Source of the DNA: Beijerinckiaceae bacterium
GTDB taxonomy: Bacteria; Pseudomonadota; Alphaproteobacteria; Rhizobiales; Beijerinckiaceae
NCBI GenBank assembly: GCA_004298435.1
Contig: SCSF01000087.1
Coordinates: 1-57,934 of the forward strand
Length of the DNA stretch: 57,934 bases
Direction: 5' to 3'
Within the stretch, counting starts at the first letter, position 1. Every line of letters starts with the position of its first letter. Of the stretch, positions 28,960 to 38,999 are shown in pieces. The notes under the pieces were generated by a model. That model did no database searches. It was not told the DNA's origin and worked only from the letters and a program-made list of their open reading frames with translations. The position numbers and the translations under genes are program-made.

Positions 28960-30066
28960 ATGCAACGGCGCGAATTTCTAAAAAGCACGGCAGCCCTTAC
29001 AATGGCGGTCGCATTGCCCGGCACCGCCCGGGCGGGAGCTGTATTTGCACCCGAGCCGGGCGCCTGGCGGGCAGTCGATCTCGCTACAAAAATTACCATC
29101 GAAAAACCTGACGGAAAGATGCAGGCATGGATTCCATTGCCCTCCGTCACTGCATCCGAATGGATCCGAAACGGCGAAACGACATGGACCGGCAACGCGG
29201 TCAAAGTAGAGCGCGTGCGCGATCCAGAATACGGCGCGGAAATACTGCATGCGGTCTGGAAGGACGGCGAAAGCGCACCCGCCATTGAGGTCATCAGCCG
29301 CGTTGCGATGCGCGACCGCGATATTGACCTCAGCAAGCCGGGGAAAGCCAGGTTCCTCAGTGGCGCCGAGCGCAAGCTCAACCTTGAAGGCACTGACCTT
29401 ATTCCCGTCGACGGGATCGTAAAGCAGACATCGGACAAGATCATCGCGGCGGCCCACGCCAACTCGGATATAGAGAAGGCTCGTGCGATCTATAATTGGG
29501 TTGTCGAGAACACGGTTCGCGTCGCCGCCACGCGGGGCTGCGGCATTGGCGATGTCGCAGCAATGCTGAAGAGCGGTAATCTTGGTGGGAAGTGCGCCGA
29601 CATCAACGCGCTTTATGTTGGCCTTACGCGCGCCGCTGGTGTGCCTGCGCGCGACCTCTACGGCATCCGCGTCATCCCCTCGCGGTTCGGTTACAAGAGC
29701 CTCGGCGCCGGGTCAGCCAATGTGACCAATGCGCAGCATTGCCGTTCCGAGGTTTTCCTGGAAGGCTTTGGCTGGGTTCCGGTCGATCCCGCAGACGTTC
29801 GCAAGGTGATGTTGGAGGAACCGCCGAGGAATCTCCCCATCAACGACCCCAAGGTGGTGGCGGTGCGCAAAGCCCTGTTCGGCGCATGGGAAGGCAATTG
29901 GGTTGCCTACAACACTGCGCACGACGTCGCGCTGCCGGGCAGCACGCATCCGAAGCTCGGCTTCCTGATGTACCCGCAGGCCGAGCGCGCGTCGCTTATG
30001 CTCGACTGTCACGACCCGGATAACTTCAAATATGGCATCACCGCGAAGGAAGTGAAGTCGATCTGA
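28960..30066 (+). CDS. Tat-exported transglutaminase-like (TgpA/TGc superfamily) protein
   Basis: 368 residues from the ATG at 28960, which has AAAGGAGG 5 nt upstream. A twin-arginine signal is present (QRREFLKSTAAL...LPGTARA). The papain-like core shows Cys in GGKCADINALYVGLTRAAG, His in NAQHCRSEVFLEGFGW and Asp in VPVDPAD, the transglutaminase triad. Such secreted proteins may be proteases, amidases or cross-linkers; the substrate is unknown. The gene overlaps or closely follows the thioredoxin-like gene, which suggests they act together in the periplasm. Confidence 0.85.
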   Translation: MQRREFLKSTAALTMAVALPGTARAGAVFAPEPGAWRAVDLATKITIEKPDGKMQAWIPLPSVTASEWIRNGETTWTGNAVKVERVRDPEYGAEILHAVWKDGESAPAIEVISRVAMRDRDIDLSKPGKARFLSGAERKLNLEGTDLIPVDGIVKQTSDKIIAAAHANSDIEKARAIYNWVVENTVRVAATRGCGIGDVAAMLKSGNLGGKCADINALYVGLTRAAGVPARDLYGIRVIPSRFGYKSLGAGSANVTNAQHCRSEVFLEGFGWVPVDPADVRKVMLEEPPRNLPINDPKVVAVRKALFGAWEGNWVAYNTAHDVALPGSTHPKLGFLMYPQAERASLMLDCHDPDNFKYGITAKEVKSI

Positions 30067-30094
30067 TCGCGCGGCCCGACTTCTTTGTCTTGAC

Positions 30095-30142
30095 GCATTT
30101 TCTTCACGCGAACCGGAAGCCACTTCGCTCGAAAATGCTTTA
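30095..30142 (-). repeat. REP-like dispersed repeat (third copy of the 17672 element)
   Basis: On the minus strand it reads GCATTTTCGAGCGAAGTGGC and continues CTTCCGGTTCGCGTGAAG to GAAAATGC, matching the first half of the tandem units at 17672 and 17772. The ends are inverted copies of each other, so it can fold. Confidence 0.85.
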
Positions 30143-30166
30143 ACGCGCATCGATGCTCACGCAAAC

Positions 30167-30200
30167 CCGGCCCTGACGGTTATTTCCCCGTCAGGGCCGG
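30167..30200 (+). terminator. Rho-independent terminator after the transglutaminase-like gene
   Basis: CCGGCCCTGACGG and CCGTCAGGGCCGG form a perfect 13-bp stem with an 8-nt loop, followed by ATCGTTTTA. It lies 100 bp after the stop codon at 30066. Confidence 0.85.
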
Positions 30201-30476
30201 ATCGTTTTACAGCGCTCTATATAGCAACACCGGACTATCGGAACGCGGTGAGCTTCTGATCGGGCCGCTTCTGAATGTCCCATAATTTTTCTCCTTCTTC
30301 GCCGCCATTGGCTGACAGGAAAATGCGGCACTCATCCATTAAGGCTACAAGGCCGACGCATATATGACTTTTATATTTTGCGCCCTATCGCGCGCGCTCG
30401 ATTTTATACGCCTCCCGCGCGATCTTCTTTGACAGTTTTGGTTATCGCCTGCGCTCGGTGAGCAGCGGGGGTGATC

Positions 30477-30502
30477 CTTTCATAGGCGAATGCCTATGAA
30501 AG
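30477..30502. promoter_or_regulatory. Palindrome upstream of the kdp operon
   Basis: CTTTCATAGGC-GAAT-GCCTATGAAAG, perfect 11-bp arms around 4 nt, 31 bp before the first small kdp ORF. It may be an operator, for KdpE or another regulator, or an RNA hairpin in the leader. I do not know it as a published kdp site. Confidence 0.65.
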
Positions 30503-30533
30503 CGATCGCACTTGGAAACTCAGGACACCGATC

Positions 30534-30617
30534 ATGCTCGACGCGATCTATCTGGGCATCGGCTTCGCCTTTTTAGGTTTGGCCGTGCTCTACCTGCTTG
30601 CCTGCGACCGGTTGTGA
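30534..30617 (+). CDS. 27-residue membrane peptide at the head of the kdp operon
   Basis: Too short for usual ORF finders. It encodes MLDAIYLGIGFAFLGLAVLY followed by LLACDRL: one hydrophobic helix and a short polar tail. It lies 9 bp before kdpF, and similar peptides precede kdpF in other Rhizobiales as far as I recall. It could be a second KdpF-like stabilising peptide in the Kdp complex or a translated leader. Its spacing and hydrophobic pattern argue for a real gene; the role is unknown. Confidence 0.6.
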   Translation: MLDAIYLGIGFAFLGLAVLYLLACDRL

Positions 30618-30626
30618 GGGTGGCAG

Positions 30627-30716
30627 ATGATCATCGATTATGCGCTCGGGGGCCTGGTGACGCTGGGGCTGCTCATCTACCTGATCTACGCGCTGATCCG
30701 CCCCGAGAAATTTTAA
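30627..30716 (+). CDS. kdpF: KdpF, small subunit of the K+-transporting ATPase
   Basis: 29 residues: MIIDYALGGLVTLGLLIYLI followed by YALIRPEKF. The YALIRPEKF ending is diagnostic of KdpF. It is a single-helix peptide that stabilises the KdpABC complex in the inner membrane. It lies 27 bp before kdpA. Confidence 0.93.
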   Translation: MIIDYALGGLVTLGLLIYLIYALIRPEKF

Positions 30717-30743
30717 CCGCGGTGTTCCGGGGAGCTCGGTGCG

Positions 30744-32471
30744 ATGACGATGAATGGTTGGTTTCAGATCGCTCTGTTCGGCGCGATCGTGATCCTGCTG
30801 ACGAAGCCATTCGGCGGCTACATGACGCGCGTCTTCACTGGCGCGCGCGTATTTCTGTCGCCTGTAATAGGGCCAATCGAGCGCGGCATTTATCGCATCT
30901 GCGGCGTCGATGAACGGCACGAACAGCATTGGGTGACCTATGGGATCGCAATGCTGTTTTTCACTGCCGCGGGCTTCGTGACGCTATACGCATTGCAGCG
31001 GCTGCAAGGCATGCTGCCGCTTAATCCGGCTGGCCAGCATGCGGTTGAGCAGAGCCTCGCTTTCAACACGTCAGTCAGCTTCGTCACCAACACAAACTGG
31101 CAATCGTACACGCCCGAAACGACGATGAGCTACCTGACCCAAATGGCCGGGCTCACCACGCATAATTTCGTTTCTGCGGCGACCGGCATCGCGCTTGCAA
31201 TTGCGCTGGTGCGTGGGTTTGCCCGGCGCTCGGCTCAGACGGTCGGCAATTTCTGGGTCGATCTGGTTCGCTGCACGCTCTACATCCTGTTGCCCATTGC
31301 AGTCATCGTCGGTCTGTTCTTCGTCTGGCAAGGCGTCCCGCAAAACCTCAACACCTATACCGATGCGACGACGCTCGAAGGCGCCAGGCAGGTCATTGCG
31401 CAAGGTCCAGTCGCCTCGCAAGAGGTCATCAAAATGCTGGGCACGAATGGCGGCGGTTTCTTCAACGCCAATTCGGCGCATCCTTATGAAAACCCGAACG
31501 CAATCACCAATTTCGTCCAGATGCTGTTGATCTTCTCGATCGGTGCTGGGCTTACCAATGTGTTCGGCCGGATGGTCGGCAGCCAGCGCCAGGGCTGGGC
31601 GATCTTTGCGGTCATGGGTCTGTTGTTTCTCGCCGGAGTCGCCACGGTCTACACCAGTGAGGCGCCCGGCAACCCAGCCTTCGCAGCCTTCCATGTCGAT
31701 CAGACGCCGAGCGCCCTACAGGCCGGCGGCAATATGGAAGGCAAGGAAGTCCGCTTCGGTATCGCCGATTCAGCACTGTTCACAACCGTCACGACAGACG
31801 CCTCGTGCGGCGCCGTCGATACCATGCATGACAGCCTGATGCCCTTGGGCGGCCTGGTGCCGATGGTCAATATGATGCTCGGCGAGATCATCTTTGGCGG
31901 AGTTGACTCAGGCCTCTATGGCATGCTGCTCTTCGCGATTCTCGCGGTGTTCATCGCCGGTTTGATGGTCGGCCGCACGCCGGAATATCTTGGCAAGAAG
32001 ATCGAGGCGAAAGAGGTCAAGATGGCCATGCTCGCCATTCTGATCCTGCCATTGTCGATCCTCGGCTTCACTGCGCTGGCGACAGTGTTGCCCGCTGGTC
32101 TTGCTGGCACAGCGAACGCCGGCCCGCACGGTTTCAGCGAAATTCTCTATGCTTTCGACTCCGCGACCGCAAACAACGGCAGCGCGTTTGCCGGGCTCAG
32201 CGCGAACACGCCGTTCTACAATTCGACCCTCGGCCTGGCGATGTTCATGGGCCGGTTCCTGATGATCGTGCCGATGCTGGCTGTCGCCGGCTCGCTTGCG
32301 GAGAAAAAGATCGTGCCAGTCTCGGCGGGCACATTCCCGACTGATGGCGGTCTGTTTGTCGGATTGCTGATTGGTGTCATCGCGATCACTGGCGGTCTCA
32401 TCTACTTCCCCGCCGTGTCACTCGGCCCCATCGTAGAGCAACTCGCGATGAAGGCCGGCACCGTATTCTGA
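30744..32471 (+). CDS. kdpA: KdpA, K+-binding channel-like subunit
   Basis: 575 residues with about ten membrane segments. Selectivity-loop-like sequences are visible in each repeat: [34 protein letters not shown], and [20 protein letters not shown]. It binds potassium from the periplasm and passes it on during KdpB-driven transport. The length is typical of KdpA. 12 bp separate it from kdpB, all in the same transcript. Confidence 0.97.
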   Translation: MTMNGWFQIALFGAIVILLTKPFGGYMTRVFTGARVFLSPVIGPIERGIYRICGVDERHEQHWVTYGIAMLFFTAAGFVTLYALQRLQGMLPLNPAGQHAVEQSLAFNTSVSFVTNTNWQSYTPETTMSYLTQMAGLTTHNFVSAATGIALAIALVRGFARRSAQTVGNFWVDLVRCTLYILLPIAVIVGLFFVWQGVPQNLNTYTDATTLEGARQVIAQGPVASQEVIKMLGTNGGGFFNANSAHPYENPNAITNFVQMLLIFSIGAGLTNVFGRMVGSQRQGWAIFAVMGLLFLAGVATVYTSEAPGNPAFAAFHVDQTPSALQAGGNMEGKEVRFGIADSALFTTVTTDASCGAVDTMHDSLMPLGGLVPMVNMMLGEIIFGGVDSGLYGMLLFAILAVFIAGLMVGRTPEYLGKKIEAKEVKMAMLAILILPLSILGFTALATVLPAGLAGTANAGPHGFSEILYAFDSATANNGSAFAGLSANTPFYNSTLGLAMFMGRFLMIVPMLAVAGSLAEKKIVPVSAGTFPTDGGLFVGLLIGVIAITGGLIYFPAVSLGPIVEQLAMKAGTVF

Positions 32472-32483
32472 GAGGTAAGCGTC

Positions 32484-34598
32484 ATGGCATCCATGGAACT
32501 TCCCCACACGCGCAAGAAGCCGCCCCTCGTGACGCTGACCGAGCCGAGAATTGTCGTGGCGGCGATCAGCGCAGCGTTCAGGAAGCTCGATCCGCGCGTG
32601 ATGGTCCGCAACCCGGTCATGTTCGTCGTAGAGGTAGTTGCGACGCTGACGACGCTCCTGTTTCTGCGCGACCTGTTCACCGGCGCCGGCCACTATTGGT
32701 TCTCATTCCAGATCAATCTGTGGCTGTGGTTCACGGTCATCTTCGCCAATTCCGCCGAGGCGGTGGCGGAAGGCCGCGGCAAGGCCCAGGCCGACACGCT
32801 GCGCAAATCGAAAGCCGAGACGATGGCGAAGTTGCTGTCCGCCGATAGTGCGCAATGGCAACAAGTGCCCGGCACCTCGCTGAAGCCGGGCGATGTCGTT
32901 CTCGTCGAGGCCGGCGACCTCATCCCAAGCGATGGCGAGATAATCGAAGGCGTCGCCTCCGTGAACGAAGCTGCGATCACCGGGGAATCCGCACCGGTCA
33001 TCCGCGAAAGCGGCGGCGATCGCTCGGCCGTAACCGGCGGCACCGAGGTCATCTCGGACTGGATCAAGGTCAGAATCACCGCGGCGCAAGGCTCGACCTT
33101 TCTCGACCGTATGATCGCCATGGTCGAAGGCGCCGAGCGGCAGAAGACACCGAACGAGATCGCTCTCAACATCCTGCTTGCCGGGTTGACAATCATTTTC
33201 GTCTTCGCGGTCGCGACAATTCCGAGCTTTGCAGCCTATGCCGGGGGCAAAATGTCGGTCCTCGTTCTGGTGGCGCTGTTCGTGTGCCTCATTCCGACGA
33301 CCATTGGCGCGCTGCTCTCGGCAATCGGTATCGCCGGGATGGACCGGCTCGTGCGTTTCAATGTGCTGGCGATGTCCGGGCGCGCGGTCGAAGCGGCGGG
33401 CGACGTCGACACGCTGCTATTGGACAAGACCGGCACGATAACTCTTGGCAATCGGCAGGCGGCCGCTTTTCTTGTGCTGCCCGGCGTCGATGCGCGAGAG
33501 TTGGCCGACGCGGCGCAACTCGCCTCGCTGTCGGACGAGACTCCCGAGGGCCGGTCGATCGTCGTTTTCGCCAAGGAGAAATACGGTATCCGCGGGCGTG
33601 ACATGGCGCCACTCAACGCGCGCTTCATTCCCTTTTCGGCGCAAACGCGGATCAGCGGCATCGACTTCGATGGTTCGTCGATCCGCAAGGGAGCGGTCGA
33701 TGCGGTGCTGGCCTTTGTCGATGCCCAGCCGCTGGGCGGACCCAACTCCGGCAATATAGCACTCGCAACACGGCAGACGCCTGCGGTCCGTGAGATCAAT
33801 GTGATTGCCGAACGGATCGCGAAACAGGGCGGTACGCCGCTCGCGGTCGCCAAGGACGGTAAGCTGCTCGGCGTCATTCACTTGAAGGACATTGTCAAAG
33901 GCGGCATCCGTGAGCGCTTTGCGGCCTTGCGCAAGATGGGCATCCGCACGGTAATGATTACCGGCGACAACCCGATGACCGCCGCGGCGATTGCCGCCGA
34001 ATCCGGTGTCGACGATTTTCTGGCGCAGGCGACGCCCGAAATGAAGCTCGAACTGATCCGCAGTAAACAGGCCCAGGGCAAGCTCGTCGCCATGTGCGGC
34101 GACGGCACCAACGATGCGCCGGCTCTGGCGCAGGCCGATGTCGGGGTGGCAATGAACACCGGCACAATGGCTGCGCGCGAAGCCGGCAATATGGTCGACC
34201 TCGACAGCGACCCGACGAAGCTGATCGAGGTCGTCGAGATCGGCAAGCAGTTGTTGATGACCCGCGGCGCGCTCACCACTTTTTCGATCGCGAACGATGT
34301 CGCCAAGTATTTCGCGATCATTCCGGCAATGTTTCTCGCCTTCTATCCGCAACTCCAGACGCTCAACATAATGCGGCTGGCCTCGCCACAGAGCGCCATT
34401 CTGTCTGCAATCATCTTCAATGCGCTGATCATCATCGCACTGATCCCGCTGGCGCTCCGCGGCGTGACCTATCGCCCAATCGGCGCGGCCGTGATCCTGC
34501 GCCGCAATCTGCTGATCTACGGCATTGGCGGTCTCATCGCGCCATTCGTAGGCATCAAGCTGATCGACATGCTCGTCACTGCCGTCGGGCTTGCGTGA
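32484..34598 (+). CDS. kdpB: KdpB, P-type ATPase subunit
   Basis: 704 residues. Phosphorylation motif [13 protein letters not shown] (Asp about residue 317), actuator-domain motif [10 protein letters not shown], and hinge motif [20 protein letters not shown] are all intact. The early membrane helices carry the KdpB-type charged residues. It hydrolyses ATP to drive K+ uptake under potassium limitation. The gene order F-A-B-C-D-E is complete, so the system looks functional. Confidence 0.97.
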   Translation: MASMELPHTRKKPPLVTLTEPRIVVAAISAAFRKLDPRVMVRNPVMFVVEVVATLTTLLFLRDLFTGAGHYWFSFQINLWLWFTVIFANSAEAVAEGRGKAQADTLRKSKAETMAKLLSADSAQWQQVPGTSLKPGDVVLVEAGDLIPSDGEIIEGVASVNEAAITGESAPVIRESGGDRSAVTGGTEVISDWIKVRITAAQGSTFLDRMIAMVEGAERQKTPNEIALNILLAGLTIIFVFAVATIPSFAAYAGGKMSVLVLVALFVCLIPTTIGALLSAIGIAGMDRLVRFNVLAMSGRAVEAAGDVDTLLLDKTGTITLGNRQAAAFLVLPGVDARELADAAQLASLSDETPEGRSIVVFAKEKYGIRGRDMAPLNARFIPFSAQTRISGIDFDGSSIRKGAVDAVLAFVDAQPLGGPNSGNIALATRQTPAVREINVIAERIAKQGGTPLAVAKDGKLLGVIHLKDIVKGGIRERFAALRKMGIRTVMITGDNPMTAAAIAAESGVDDFLAQATPEMKLELIRSKQAQGKLVAMCGDGTNDAPALAQADVGVAMNTGTMAAREAGNMVDLDSDPTKLIEVVEIGKQLLMTRGALTTFSIANDVAKYFAIIPAMFLAFYPQLQTLNIMRLASPQSAILSAIIFNALIIIALIPLALRGVTYRPIGAAVILRRNLLIYGIGGLIAPFVGIKLIDMLVTAVGLA

Positions 34599-34657
34599 CT
34601 GACCAGCTATCAGGTCGCTGCGGGCGAGATCGGCCCGCGTTCTGGGGAACAAACGCT

Positions 34658-35263
34658 ATGCTGAGACAAGTCCGCCCCGCCATCGTGATGATGATAGCCA
34701 TGACGGTGATTACCGGTCTCATCTATCCGCTGGGCATGACCGGGATCGCTCAACTCCTGTTTCCTTACCAGGCCAACGGCAGCCTGATTCACCGCAACGG
34801 CAGAATCGTCGGCTCAGCCCTGATTGGTCAGAACTTCACCTCGGCCAGGTATTTCCATGGGCGCCCCTCGGCAACGGCCGAGCCTGACTCGAAGGACCCG
34901 TCTAAGACGATTCCCGTGCCTTATGCCGCGGACAACTCGAGCGGTTCGAACCTGGGTCCGACATCGAAGGCGCTGATCGCCAGGGTCAAGAAGGACGCCG
35001 CGCAATTACAGGTGGAAAATCCGTCGGTGCCGGTTCCGGTCGATCTGGTGACCACCTCGGCGAGCGGGCTCGATCCCGACATCACGCCGGCTGGCGCCTA
35101 TTTCCAGGTGCCGCGCGTCGCAAAAGCACGCGGCCTGCCGGAAGAGGAAGTTCACCAATTGGTCGAAGCCGCCACAAAAGGCCGGCTTCTCGGCATTTTC
35201 GGGGAGCCCAGTGTCAATGTTCTCAAGCTCAATCTGGCACTCGACAAGCTTGGCTCCAAATAA
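34658..35263 (+). CDS. kdpC: KdpC, accessory subunit of the K+ ATPase
   Basis: 201 residues from the ATG at 34658. One N-terminal membrane helix ([20 protein letters not shown]), then the periplasmic domain with [16 protein letters not shown] and [15 protein letters not shown], which are KdpC hallmarks, and a C-terminal [11 protein letters not shown] segment. It is required for assembly and raises K+ affinity. A longer frame beginning at 34094 overlaps kdpB and is not coding. Confidence 0.95.
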   Translation: MLRQVRPAIVMMIAMTVITGLIYPLGMTGIAQLLFPYQANGSLIHRNGRIVGSALIGQNFTSARYFHGRPSATAEPDSKDPSKTIPVPYAADNSSGSNLGPTSKALIARVKKDAAQLQVENPSVPVPVDLVTTSASGLDPDITPAGAYFQVPRVAKARGLPEEEVHQLVEAATKGRLLGIFGEPSVNVLKLNLALDKLGSK

Positions 35264-35342
35264 TGCTCGTGGGCTGGAAGGGTGCTATCTTTCCCCTTCG
35301 GAGTAAAAGTCAACCGCGTCCGGCCCCGCGGTGGTGGGCACC

Positions 35343-38057
35343 ATGACGGTCGAACAACCTGAACGTGAAAGCCGCCCCTCGCCCGAGGCCCTTCTGCGGC
35401 AGATCGGGCGGGAATCGCGCGGACGGCTCAAGATATTTCTGGGCGCTGCGCCCGGCGTCGGCAAGACCTATGCGATGCTCCAGACTGCTCAGGCGAAGCG
35501 ACGCGAGGGCGCAGATGTTGTCGTCGGAATCGCCGAGACCCATGACCGAAAAGAGACTCAGGCCCTCATTCGAGACCTGGAAATCGTCCCCCGCCAGCGC
35601 GTCGAATATAAAGGCCGTTTGCTAGAGGAGATGGATCTCGACGCAATCCTGAAACGCCGCCCGAAGCTGGCCATCGTCGATGAGCTCGCCCATACCAACG
35701 CGCCTGGGAGCCGGCACCCGAAGCGTTACATGGACGTGGAAGAGCTGCTGTCGGCAGGCATCGACGTCTACACGACTCTCAATGTCCAGCATGTCGAGAG
35801 TCTCAACGACGTTGTTGCGAAGATCACCCGCATTCGCGTGCGGGAGACCGTGCCCGACTCGATCGTCGATCAGGCAGACGATATCGAGCTTGTCGATTTA
35901 ACGCCGGAGGATCTGATCCAGCGCCTGAAGGAAGGCAAGGTTTACCTGCCACAGCAGGCCGAACGTGCTGTCCGCAACTATTTTCAGCCTGGTAATCTGA
36001 CCGCGCTTCGTGAACTCGCCTTACGCCGAACAGCGCAGCGCGTCGATGAGCAGATGGTTACCTATATGCGCGCTCACGCCATATCAGGTCCATGGGCGGC
36101 TGCCGAGCGCGTGCTGGTCTGCATTAACGAGGATCTGGGCTGTGTGGCGGTGGTCCGTCACGCGCGACGCCTTGCCGATCGTCTGCGCGCGCCCTGGACG
36201 GCAATCCACGTCGAGACCTCGCGCGCACAGCGCCTGACTGATGGCGACAAGGATCGCATTGCCGATTGCTTGCGGCTGGCGCAACGTCTGGGAGGTGAGG
36301 CGATCACCGTACCAGGCCCGGATGTTGCAACCAGTGTTGTAGAATATGCCGAAGTCAACAACATCACGCATATCATCATAGCAAAGTCGCGACGCTCGCG
36401 CTGGTCCGAGGGGCTGCGCGGCTCTGTCACCCATCAACTCATACGTCGCGCTGGCGATATCAGCGTTCATGTAATCGCCGAGCCGGGAAAGCAGGATAAG
36501 CCGCAGGCTGAAAGGTTCGAACGTGCGGCACAGAAACGCCCCGGGCTCAACATGCGGGCATATGCGGGAACCTCCGGGATCGTTGCCGCCGCGCTTGGCA
36601 TCGGGCTCGTCCTGCAACAGTTCCTCTCAATTTCCAATATGGCTCTCGTGTTCCTGACGGCAGTTCTGGTGAGTGCCGTTGCCTATGGCTTGTGGCCGTC
36701 GCTCTTTGCCTGTCTCGCGAGTGTACTTGCGTACAATTTTTTCTTCTTGCCGCCCCTTTACACGTTCACGGTTGCCGATCCAGAAAATGTCGTTGCGCTG
36801 TTCTTTTTTGCACTCGTAGCTGTGATCGCAAGCAATCTGACCTCTCGTATGCGCGCGCAGGCCATTACCGCCCGCCAGCGCGCCAGGACGACAGAGGAGC
36901 TATACCTCTTTACCCGGAAACTGGCTGGCGCGATCACGCTCGACGATTTGTTGTGGGCGACCGCATATCAGATTGCGTCAATGCTGAGAGTTAGAGTGGT
37001 CCTGCTCTTGCCGGAGGGCGAGACCATCGTCGTTCGGGCGGGGTATCCGCCTGAAGACATTCTGGATGATGCAGATTTGGCTGCGGCGAAGTGGTGCTGG
37101 GAGAATAATCGCCCCGCAGGGCGCGACGCAGACACGCTTCCGGGAGCCAAACGACTCTTTCTTCCGATGCGGACCGGTAGCGGCACGGTGGCCGTGGTCG
37201 GTCTCGACTCCGATCGGCCAGGCCCCTTGCTGACGCCGGATCGGCAGCGGCTGCTTGATGCTTTGACCGACCAGGCAGCACTTGCGATCGAGCGCATTGT
37301 CCTGGCGCAGAATGTGGATCGTGCGCGGCTCGAAGCCGAGACTGAGCGCCTCCGCTCGGCGCTCCTCACGTCGATCTCGCATGATCTGCGGACGCCGCTC
37401 GCGTCTATATTCGGTTCGGCAACGACCCTGAAGAATTACCGCAAAGAACTCGATGACGCCGCTCAGGAAGAGCTGATCGGAACGATCCAGGAAGAGTCGG
37501 ATCGTCTCAATCGGTTCATCGCGAACCTTCTTGACATGACCCGCCTCGAATCCGGTGCAATCATCCCGCGCGCCGAATTGGTCGATGTGGGCGATGTCAT
37601 TGGCAGCGCTCTGGAGCGGGCAAAGAAATTCCTCAGCGCTCATAAAGTGAAAATCGACCTCCACAGGCCTCTGCCTCTGCTGCGGATAGATCCGGTGCTG
37701 TTCGAGCAGGTATTGTTCAATCTTCTCGACAATGCGTCCAAATATGCGCAGCCGGGATCCACGATCCTGGTGCAGGCGAAGCACGAAGGGAACGTTCTGC
37801 ACCTGCACATCATCGATGAAGGCTCGGGCATTCCGCTCGCCGACCTGGATCGGATCTTCGATAAGTTCTATCGTATCCAGTCGGCTGACCGGCAGCGCGC
37901 CGGGACTGGCCTGGGCCTTGCGATTTGCCATGGCTTTGTGGAAGCCATGGGTGGCAGCATCGTTGCCGCCAACCGCGCCGACCGAAGTGGAGCGATCTTC
38001 ACCGTAACGATGCCTGTGGCAGTCACAGACGCCATCTGCCAGGACGTGCTCGCATGA
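35343..38057 (+). CDS. kdpD: KdpD, osmosensitive K+ sensor histidine kinase
   Basis: About 904 residues; the start may be GTG 35331 or ATG 35343, neither with a strong ribosome site. Order: KdpD N-terminal domain with Walker A LGAAPGVGKTYAML and IVDELAHTNAPGSRH, a universal-stress-protein-like domain, four closely spaced membrane helices near 400-500, a GAF-like part, then HisKA (SISHDLRTPLASIFG) and HATPase (NLLDNASKYA, GTGLGLAICHG). It senses low K+ or osmotic shift and phosphorylates KdpE. Its stop overlaps the kdpE start (ATGA). Confidence 0.96.
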   Translation: MTVEQPERESRPSPEALLRQIGRESRGRLKIFLGAAPGVGKTYAMLQTAQAKRREGADVVVGIAETHDRKETQALIRDLEIVPRQRVEYKGRLLEEMDLDAILKRRPKLAIVDELAHTNAPGSRHPKRYMDVEELLSAGIDVYTTLNVQHVESLNDVVAKITRIRVRETVPDSIVDQADDIELVDLTPEDLIQRLKEGKVYLPQQAERAVRNYFQPGNLTALRELALRRTAQRVDEQMVTYMRAHAISGPWAAAERVLVCINEDLGCVAVVRHARRLADRLRAPWTAIHVETSRAQRLTDGDKDRIADCLRLAQRLGGEAITVPGPDVATSVVEYAEVNNITHIIIAKSRRSRWSEGLRGSVTHQLIRRAGDISVHVIAEPGKQDKPQAERFERAAQKRPGLNMRAYAGTSGIVAAALGIGLVLQQFLSISNMALVFLTAVLVSAVAYGLWPSLFACLASVLAYNFFFLPPLYTFTVADPENVVALFFFALVAVIASNLTSRMRAQAITARQRARTTEELYLFTRKLAGAITLDDLLWATAYQIASMLRVRVVLLLPEGETIVVRAGYPPEDILDDADLAAAKWCWENNRPAGRDADTLPGAKRLFLPMRTGSGTVAVVGLDSDRPGPLLTPDRQRLLDALTDQAALAIERIVLAQNVDRARLEAETERLRSALLTSISHDLRTPLASIFGSATTLKNYRKELDDAAQEELIGTIQEESDRLNRFIANLLDMTRLESGAIIPRAELVDVGDVIGSALERAKKFLSAHKVKIDLHRPLPLLRIDPVLFEQVLFNLLDNASKYAQPGSTILVQAKHEGNVLHLHIIDEGSGIPLADLDRIFDKFYRIQSADRQRAGTGLGLAICHGFVEAMGGSIVAANRADRSGAIFTVTMPVAVTDAICQDVLA

Positions 38058-38746
38058 CGACGGCACCTGTGCGCGTACTCGTCGTGGATGACGAACCGCC
38101 GATAAGGCGCTTTCTCAGAACGAGTCTCAGCGCGCAGGGCTATCATGTCCTTGAAGCCGAAAATGGCGGCGGCGCACTTACCATGTTCGGGCGCAATCCA
38201 CCGGACGTACTCGTCCTCGATCTGGGACTTCCGGACATCGATGGCGTGGAAGTCATTCGACGTATCCGCGACAACGGCTCGACGGTTCCGATCATTGTCC
38301 TCTCAAGCCGGGTGGATGAACGCGGCAAGGTTCAGGCGCTCGATCTCGGCGCCGACGATTATGTCACCAAGCCATTCGGCACGGATGAACTGCTGGCTCG
38401 GCTGCGGGCCGCACTACGTCACCGATTGCAGCAGCAAGGCGAACGGCCTGTTTTTCGGAACGCCGATTTATCGGTCGACCTCGTGCGCCGGTTGGTGACA
38501 GTGAGAGGCGATGAGGTGAAACTGTCGCCGCGCGAGTACGATCTGTTGAGGCTGCTCGTCGCGCACGCCGGCAAGGTTTTGACGCACCGATTCATTTTAA
38601 GAGAAGTTTGGGGTGGCGACACTGACGTACAGTATCTGCGCATCTATGTCCGATCGCTTCGGCAGAAGATCGAAGCAGATCCCGAGCGACCGCAGCACCT
38701 CATTACGGAAACCGGCGTTGGATATCGCCTTCGCGGGGGCGATTGA
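38054..38746 (+). CDS. kdpE: KdpE, OmpR-type response regulator
   Basis: 230 residues from the ATG overlapping the kdpD stop. Receiver domain with LVVDDEPPIRRFL, phospho-acceptor Asp in VLVLDLGLPD, and GADDYVTKPF; C-terminal winged-helix DNA-binding domain with LSPREYDLLRLLVAHAGKVL and VRSLRQKIEADP. It activates kdp transcription once phosphorylated by KdpD. A recognition site in the operon promoter was not proven; the palindrome at 30477 is one candidate. Confidence 0.96.
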   Translation: MTTAPVRVLVVDDEPPIRRFLRTSLSAQGYHVLEAENGGGALTMFGRNPPDVLVLDLGLPDIDGVEVIRRIRDNGSTVPIIVLSSRVDERGKVQALDLGADDYVTKPFGTDELLARLRAALRHRLQQQGERPVFRNADLSVDLVRRLVTVRGDEVKLSPREYDLLRLLVAHAGKVLTHRFILREVWGGDTDVQYLRIYVRSLRQKIEADPERPQHLITETGVGYRLRGGD

Positions 38747-38999
38747 TCTTCATTATGAGGTGGTGCTGTAATTTCGCACGGCAGCTTTGGAGCAACGCAA
38801 TCCAAATGGGGCAAACGGCGCGACCTTGAGGTCGCTCAGGCATTACGCAGGGCGAGGAGCGCCAGAGAACTCTACGCTCAACTGATCGATCGTGATTGCA
38901 CGCGGGATAAGCATTTCACATCAGATAAATCACAGTGACAGATGGAAGCTTGTAGCTCCGGCGCGGCAGTCAGTCGGGGGAGGTGAGGTTTTTTGATTC

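Larger units (their letters stand above)
30067..30533. other. Intergenic region before the kdp operon
   Basis: About 470 bp with a dispersed repeat (30095-30142), a strong terminator (30167-30200) and a palindrome (30477-30502) described separately. The stretch 30200-30470 must hold the kdp promoter; TTGACA-like and AT-rich parts occur near 30370-30440, but no site can be fixed by eye. Confidence 0.5.
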
